DNA of 64,000 bases, taken from contig NZ_JARGYD010000006.1 of the NCBI RefSeq assembly GCF_029168315.1, positions 1 through 64,000 of the forward strand. The letters are read 5' to 3'. A program made the translations under genes and the position numbers. Source of the DNA: Psychromarinibacter halotolerans. Lineage in GTDB: Bacteria; Pseudomonadota; Alphaproteobacteria; Rhodobacterales; Rhodobacteraceae. Below are positions 60,140-64,000 of this stretch, in pieces. Numbering within the stretch: the stretch's first letter is position 1; each line of letters begins with the position of its first letter. The notes below the pieces were generated by a model that saw only the letters and a program-made list of their open reading frames with translations, was not told where the DNA came from and searched no databases.

Positions 60140-61282
60140 ATGCTGCAACCATACGCGGCGCGCGACGAGGACTCGCGCGGGCGACTATACCCCGAGGAAC
60201 CCAGCCGGTTCCGCGACTGTTTCCAGCGCGACCGGGACAGGATCATCCATTCCAGCGCGTTCCGGCGGCTTAAGCACAAGACGCAGGTGTTCATCGAACA
60301 CGAGGGCGATTATTTCCGCACCCGCCTGACCCACTCGATCGAGGTGGCGCAGGTCGCGCGGTCGTTCGCGCAGGCGCTGGGGCTGAACATCGACCTCGCC
60401 GAGGCGGTGGCGCTGGCGCACGATCTGGGCCATCCGCCCTTCGGCCACACCGGAGAGGACGCGCTTGCCGCGCTGATGCAGCCCTACGGCGGGTTCGACC
60501 ACAACGCGCAGGCGATCCGTATCGTCACCTCGCTGGAACGGCATTACGCCGATTTCGACGGGCTGAACCTGACGTGGGAAACGCTGGAAGGCATCGCCAA
60601 GCACAACGGTCCGGTGGTGGGCGACGTGCCCTACGCGCTGGCGCAGTTCAACGCGCAGTACGATCTGGAGTTGCACACCCACGCCTCGATCGAGGCGCAG
60701 GTCGCCGCGCTGGCGGATGACGTGGCCTACAACAGCCACGACCTGCACGACGGCCTGCGGGCCGAGCTGTTCTCGACCGAGGATCTGTCGGAACTGCCGC
60801 TGCTGGACGGCTGTTTCGCCGCGGTGGACCGGAAGTATTCCGGCCTGAACCTGTACAAGCGGCGGCATGTCGCGCTGCGCCGGTTCTTCGGCATCCTCGT
60901 GGATGACGTGGTCACGCAGGCCAAACGGCGCATCGCCGATCTACAGCCCGTCACCGCCGACGATATCCGCCACGCCGGGCGGCCGATGGTGCGGTTTTCC
61001 GACGAGATCTGGGAACAGCTTCAAGTGACGCGCGAATTCCTGTTCCACCGCATGTACCGCGCCCCTGACGTGGTGAAGATGCGCAAGAAGGTGACCAAGG
61101 CGGTCGAGGGGCTGTTCCCCTTCTTCATGGCGCATCCGGCAGAGCTGCCGAAACAGTGGCGCAAGGAAGTGGACGAGGTGCAGTCCGAGATCGAGCTGGC
61201 GCGGATCGTGTCCGACTATATCTCGGGGATGACCGACCGCTTCGCGCTGCAGGAATGGAAGCGACTGAAGAAGCTGCGCTAG
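60140..61282 (+). CDS. dgt: Deoxyguanosinetriphosphate triphosphohydrolase-like protein (HD domain)
   Basis: This HD-domain enzyme splits dNTPs to nucleoside and triphosphate. The 380-aa product has FRRLKHKTQVFIEHEGDYFRTRLTHS near 44 (short core RLTHSIEVAQVARSF), HDLGHPPFGHTGEDAL near 100 with the HD pair, and ADDVAYNSHDLHDGL near 200 completing the metal site. The start MLQPYAAR at 60140 follows GGCAGGCAC and is chosen over an earlier ATG at 60089, which would add a basic leader. Length fits type 2 Dgt proteins. argS follows 90 bases after the stop. Confidence 0.93.
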   Translation: MLQPYAARDEDSRGRLYPEEPSRFRDCFQRDRDRIIHSSAFRRLKHKTQVFIEHEGDYFRTRLTHSIEVAQVARSFAQALGLNIDLAEAVALAHDLGHPPFGHTGEDALAALMQPYGGFDHNAQAIRIVTSLERHYADFDGLNLTWETLEGIAKHNGPVVGDVPYALAQFNAQYDLELHTHASIEAQVAALADDVAYNSHDLHDGLRAELFSTEDLSELPLLDGCFAAVDRKYSGLNLYKRRHVALRRFFGILVDDVVTQAKRRIADLQPVTADDIRHAGRPMVRFSDEIWEQLQVTREFLFHRMYRAPDVVKMRKKVTKAVEGLFPFFMAHPAELPKQWRKEVDEVQSEIELARIVSDYISGMTDRFALQEWKRLKKLR

Positions 61283-61372
61283 GCCGGTTCCGGCGGGCGA
61301 AACGGGCTGTCGATGCCGCGTTGACGCGGCACGGCAGCGTGTTAAACCGCGCCGGTGCAGAAGGAAGTCAAG

Positions 61373-63091
61373 ATGAACCTGTTCTCCGATATCCGTGCGC
61401 TGGTGCTGGACAGCCTGACGGCGATGACCGCCGAGGGTGCGCTGCCCGAGGGGCTCGATTTCTCGAACGTGACGGTCGAACCGCCGCGCGATGCCGCGCA
61501 TGGCGACATGGCGACCAACGCCGCGATGGTGCTGGCCAAGCCCGCGAAGGCCAAGCCGCGCGACATCGCCGATGCGCTGGCCGCCAAGCTGGCCGCCGAC
61601 GACCGGATCGAGACCGCCGAGGTTGCGGGGCCCGGCTTCCTGAACCTGCGTCTGGCCGAAGCCGTCTGGACCCGTCTGGTCGAGGGCGTGCTCGCCTCGG
61701 GCGAGGCCTACGGCCGGTCGCCGCTGGGGCAGGGCAAGAAGGTGAACGTTGAATACGTCTCTGCCAACCCCACCGGCCCGCTGCATGTCGGGCACACGCG
61801 GGGCGCGGTGTTCGGCGACGCGCTGGCCAGCCTGCTGGATTACGCGGGCTATGACGTCACGCGGGAATACTACATCAACGACGGCGGCGCGCAGGTCGAC
61901 GTGCTGGCCCGGTCCGCCTTCGAGCGGTACCGCGAGGCCTGCGGTCACGCGCCCGAGATCGCCGAAGGGCTGTATCCCGGCGAATACCTGATCCCGGTCG
62001 GCGAGGCGCTGAAAGAGAAGTACGGCGACAGCCTGCTGGACAAGGGCGAACAGTACTGGCTGGAAGAGGTCCGCACCTTCGCCACCGACGCCATGATGGA
62101 CATGATCCGCGAGGATCTGAAGCAGCTTGGCGTCGAGATGGACAGCTTCTTTTCCGAAAAGTCGCTGTACGGCACCGGCCGGATCGAGGCGGCGATCGAG
62201 GATCTCGACAGCAAGGGCCTGATCTATCGCGGCACGCTGGAGCCGCCGAAGGGCAAGGTGCCGGAAGACTGGGAACCGCGCGAGCAGACGCTGTTCCGGT
62301 CGACCGACTATGGTGACGACGTGGACCGGCCGATCAAGAAGTCGGACGGGGCATGGACTTATTTCGCGCCGGATATCGCCTATCACTACGACAAGGTCAG
62401 CCGTGGCTACGACCTGCTGATCGACGTGTTCGGCGCCGACCACGGCGGGTACGTCAAGCGGATGAAGGCCGCCGTCGCGGCGCTGTCGGGCAACACCGTG
62501 CCGCTGGACATCAAGCTGACCCAGCTGGTGCGGCTGTTCAAGAACGGCGGGCCGTTCAAGATGTCGAAGCGGGCCGGTAACTTCGTCACCCTGCGCGATG
62601 TGGTGGATCAGGTGGGGCCGGACGTGACCCGCTTTGTGATGCTGACGCGCAAGAACGACGCGCCGCTGGACTTCGATTTCGACAAGGTTCTTGAACAATC
62701 CAAGGACAATCCAGTGTTTTATGTCCAATATGCGAACGCTCGGATCCATTCCGTGCTGCGCAAGGCGGCAGAGCAGGGGCTGGAGCTGACCGACGTTCCG
62801 TCGCTGGAGGACGAGGCCGAGGTCGCCGTCGCCAAGAAGCTGGCCGAGTGGCCGCGCCTTGTCGAGATCGCCGCACGCACGAACGAACCGCACCGGATCG
62901 CCTTTTACTTGTACGAACTCGCATCGGATTTCCACTCGCTCTGGAACAAGGGCAACGAGAAGCCCGAGCTGCGCTTCCTGCAGGAAGATCAGGCCACAGC
63001 GGAAAAAATTGCGCTGCCACGAGCCGTTGGCGTTGTTATTTCGTCCGGCCTTGGTATTCTTGGCGTGACCCCGGTCGAGGAAATGCGCTGA
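61373..63091 (+). CDS. argS: Arginyl-tRNA synthetase
   Basis: ArgRS charges tRNA-Arg. The 572-aa product has the HIGH-type motif ANPTGPLHVGHTRGAVFGDA (residues near 130), the KMSK signature FKMSKRAGNFVTL near 400, and the C-terminal anticodon-binding region ending GLGILGVTPVEEMR. The N-terminal additional domain typical of ArgRS is present. The start at 61373 follows AAGGAAGTCAAG; an upstream ATG adds six residues only. It is followed 90 bases later by the SPOR protein. Confidence 0.97.
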   Translation: MNLFSDIRALVLDSLTAMTAEGALPEGLDFSNVTVEPPRDAAHGDMATNAAMVLAKPAKAKPRDIADALAAKLAADDRIETAEVAGPGFLNLRLAEAVWTRLVEGVLASGEAYGRSPLGQGKKVNVEYVSANPTGPLHVGHTRGAVFGDALASLLDYAGYDVTREYYINDGGAQVDVLARSAFERYREACGHAPEIAEGLYPGEYLIPVGEALKEKYGDSLLDKGEQYWLEEVRTFATDAMMDMIREDLKQLGVEMDSFFSEKSLYGTGRIEAAIEDLDSKGLIYRGTLEPPKGKVPEDWEPREQTLFRSTDYGDDVDRPIKKSDGAWTYFAPDIAYHYDKVSRGYDLLIDVFGADHGGYVKRMKAAVAALSGNTVPLDIKLTQLVRLFKNGGPFKMSKRAGNFVTLRDVVDQVGPDVTRFVMLTRKNDAPLDFDFDKVLEQSKDNPVFYVQYANARIHSVLRKAAEQGLELTDVPSLEDEAEVAVAKKLAEWPRLVEIAARTNEPHRIAFYLYELASDFHSLWNKGNEKPELRFLQEDQATAEKIALPRAVGVVISSGLGILGVTPVEEMR

Positions 63092-63181
63092 TAAACAGGC
63101 GCGCCTTGTCCGATCACGGGTCCTGAAGCAGGCAAGAAAACCCGACGCGCCGAAATGGCCGACAGGGGCAGTGAGGCAGAC

Positions 63182-64000
63182 ATGGCGGATTTGTACCTGG
63201 GCGAAAGCCTGGAACCCGAAGCCGTATCCGTACCAAGCATTTTCGGTGCCGTGTTCACGTGGACCGGCGCATTGATGTCGGTCGCGTTGATCGGCGGCTT
63301 GGGCGTATGGGGCTATCAACTTGCGGTACGCGACGTGTCAGGCGTTCCGGTCGTGCGCGCGCTGGAAGGGCCGATGCGGGTCGCTCCGGACGATCCGGGC
63401 GGCGAGCAGGCGGAACATCAGGGCCTTGCGGTGAACAACGTGGCCGCCGAGGGCGTGGCCGCCGGGCCCGCCGACCGGCTGGTGCTTGCGCCGCCGCCGC
63501 TGAGCCTGTCGGAAGAGGACACCGCCGGTCCGGGCGACACCGCTGCGGCAGAACCGGCGCCCGAGGAGGAGATCATCGACCTGATGGCCGAAGCGCCCGC
63601 CGACGATCCCGAAGCCGGGGTTGCCGACGAGACGCCCGCCGACATGACCGCGATGGTCGACGAACTGACCGACGGCGTCGAGCCGCTGGGCGGTGTCGAC
63701 GAGCCGGTCCGCCCGCTGATCGAAACGATCCCCGCCAGCGTCGCGGGCGTCTCCGTCAGCCCGCTTCCGATTGCGCGCCCCGCCTCTGTCACCGCTGCGG
63801 CGGCCCCGGTCGATGCCTCTGGCGAGGACGCGGTGGCCGAAGCCGTCGCCGCCGCCGTGTTGCGGAACGTGACGCCCACGGTCGCCCCGAACGCCGACCT
63901 ATCCGAGATCGACGGGGCAGAGGTCGAACCCGGCACGCGCCTTGTGCAGTTCGGCGCCTTCGCCAGCCCGGAAGAGGCCCGCGCCGCGTGGGACAAGATG
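63182..64000 (+). CDS. SPOR-domain protein (cut by the window edge)
   Basis: The open frame runs in phase to the last base and has no stop. The visible 273 residues start MADLYLGESL (63182) after GTGAGGCAGAC; an upstream ATG at 63155 is possible but less like the family. One membrane helix (about 22-45: FGAVFTWTGALMSVALIGG) is followed by VRDVSGVPVVRALEGPMR, an acidic, proline/alanine-rich linker, and the start of a SPOR domain, GTRLVQFGAFASPEEARAAW. SPOR domains bind denuded peptidoglycan at the division septum. The C-terminus lies outside the window. Confidence 0.88.
   Translation, partial: MADLYLGESLEPEAVSVPSIFGAVFTWTGALMSVALIGGLGVWGYQLAVRDVSGVPVVRALEGPMRVAPDDPGGEQAEHQGLAVNNVAAEGVAAGPADRLVLAPPPLSLSEEDTAGPGDTAAAEPAPEEEIIDLMAEAPADDPEAGVADETPADMTAMVDELTDGVEPLGGVDEPVRPLIETIPASVAGVSVSPLPIARPASVTAAAAPVDASGEDAVAEAVAAAVLRNVTPTVAPNADLSEIDGAEVEPGTRLVQFGAFASPEEARAAWDKM

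Noticed and set aside
60941..63319. A 792-codon minus-strand frame opposite argS
   Set aside because: The plus strand encodes a complete ArgS with both signature motifs. The antisense product has no recognisable domain and no ribosome site.

Overview
The window reads as a chromosomal segment of a high-GC alphaproteobacterium, most likely a marine or Roseobacter-type Rhodobacteraceae. Reasons: two TRAP transporter sets, a fused two-domain indolepyruvate ferredoxin oxidoreductase, a VPLPA-CTERM surface protein, ccmE/ccmF/ccmH, a DUF1127 protein, and a zapA-tkt-gap neighbourhood of the rhodobacterial type. No rRNA, tRNA, CRISPR array, insertion sequence or prophage was found. Coding density is high and most genes are ordinary housekeeping or catabolic genes.

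Layout. 0-2.3 kb: end of a TRAP transporter operon. 2.3-10.4 kb: valine/methylmalonate-semialdehyde catabolism (isobutyryl-CoA dehydrogenase, 3-hydroxyisobutyryl-CoA hydrolase, mmsB, then mmsA with a divergent LysR), interrupted by a YbdK-like ligase and two unknown genes that overlap tail to tail. 10.5-16.4 kb: a CBS protein, coaD, and a five-gene unit of DapA-family aldolase, GntR regulator and a second TRAP transporter. 16.4-18.2 kb: a small accessory patch bounded by a duplicated 32-bp terminator, a MarR regulator, a strongly structured intergenic block and a 52-aa DUF1127 gene. 18.4-23.8 kb: gap, a 47-aa membrane protein, tkt, a coiled-coil protein, zapA, and a possible 6S RNA. 24-27.7 kb: purL, a YkgJ-like cysteine-cluster protein, bolA, a small membrane protein and grxD in one leftward run. 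27.9-36.3 kb: two exported small proteins, a LysR gene divergent from the indolepyruvate oxidoreductase, an acyltransferase, murI and a VPLPA-CTERM protein. 36.4-41.9 kb: argC, then ccmE and ccmF-ccmH with an endolysin/holin/small-membrane-protein cassette between them. 42-44 kb: a PaaG-like hydratase and a flavin reductase converging on four DnaA-box-like 9-mers. 44-57.6 kb: an HSD10-like dehydrogenase, a xylulokinase and a complete glycogen set, glgP-glgB-glgC-glgA-glgX-pgm. 57.6-64 kb: xth, an HI0933-family flavoprotein, erpA, dgt, argS and the start of a SPOR-domain protein cut by the window edge.

How the parts work together. The glycogen cluster holds synthesis (glgC, glgA, glgB), breakdown (glgP, glgX) and the pgm link to glucose-6-phosphate; several of its genes overlap by ATGA. 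The valine genes are coupled the same way. The most interesting points are: (1) the endolysin-holin cassette with a CtrA-like site, which resembles the unlinked lysis genes of rhodobacterial gene transfer agents; (2) four co-oriented DnaA-box-like 9-mers in a convergent intergenic gap; (3) a dense cluster of the heptamer TTTTGCG over 43-49 kb; (4) a structured intergenic block next to the DUF1127 gene; (5) several perfect inverted repeats beside regulator genes; and (6) a 17-bp tandem triplication at the glgC/glgA junction. All motif counts and pairings here were made by eye.
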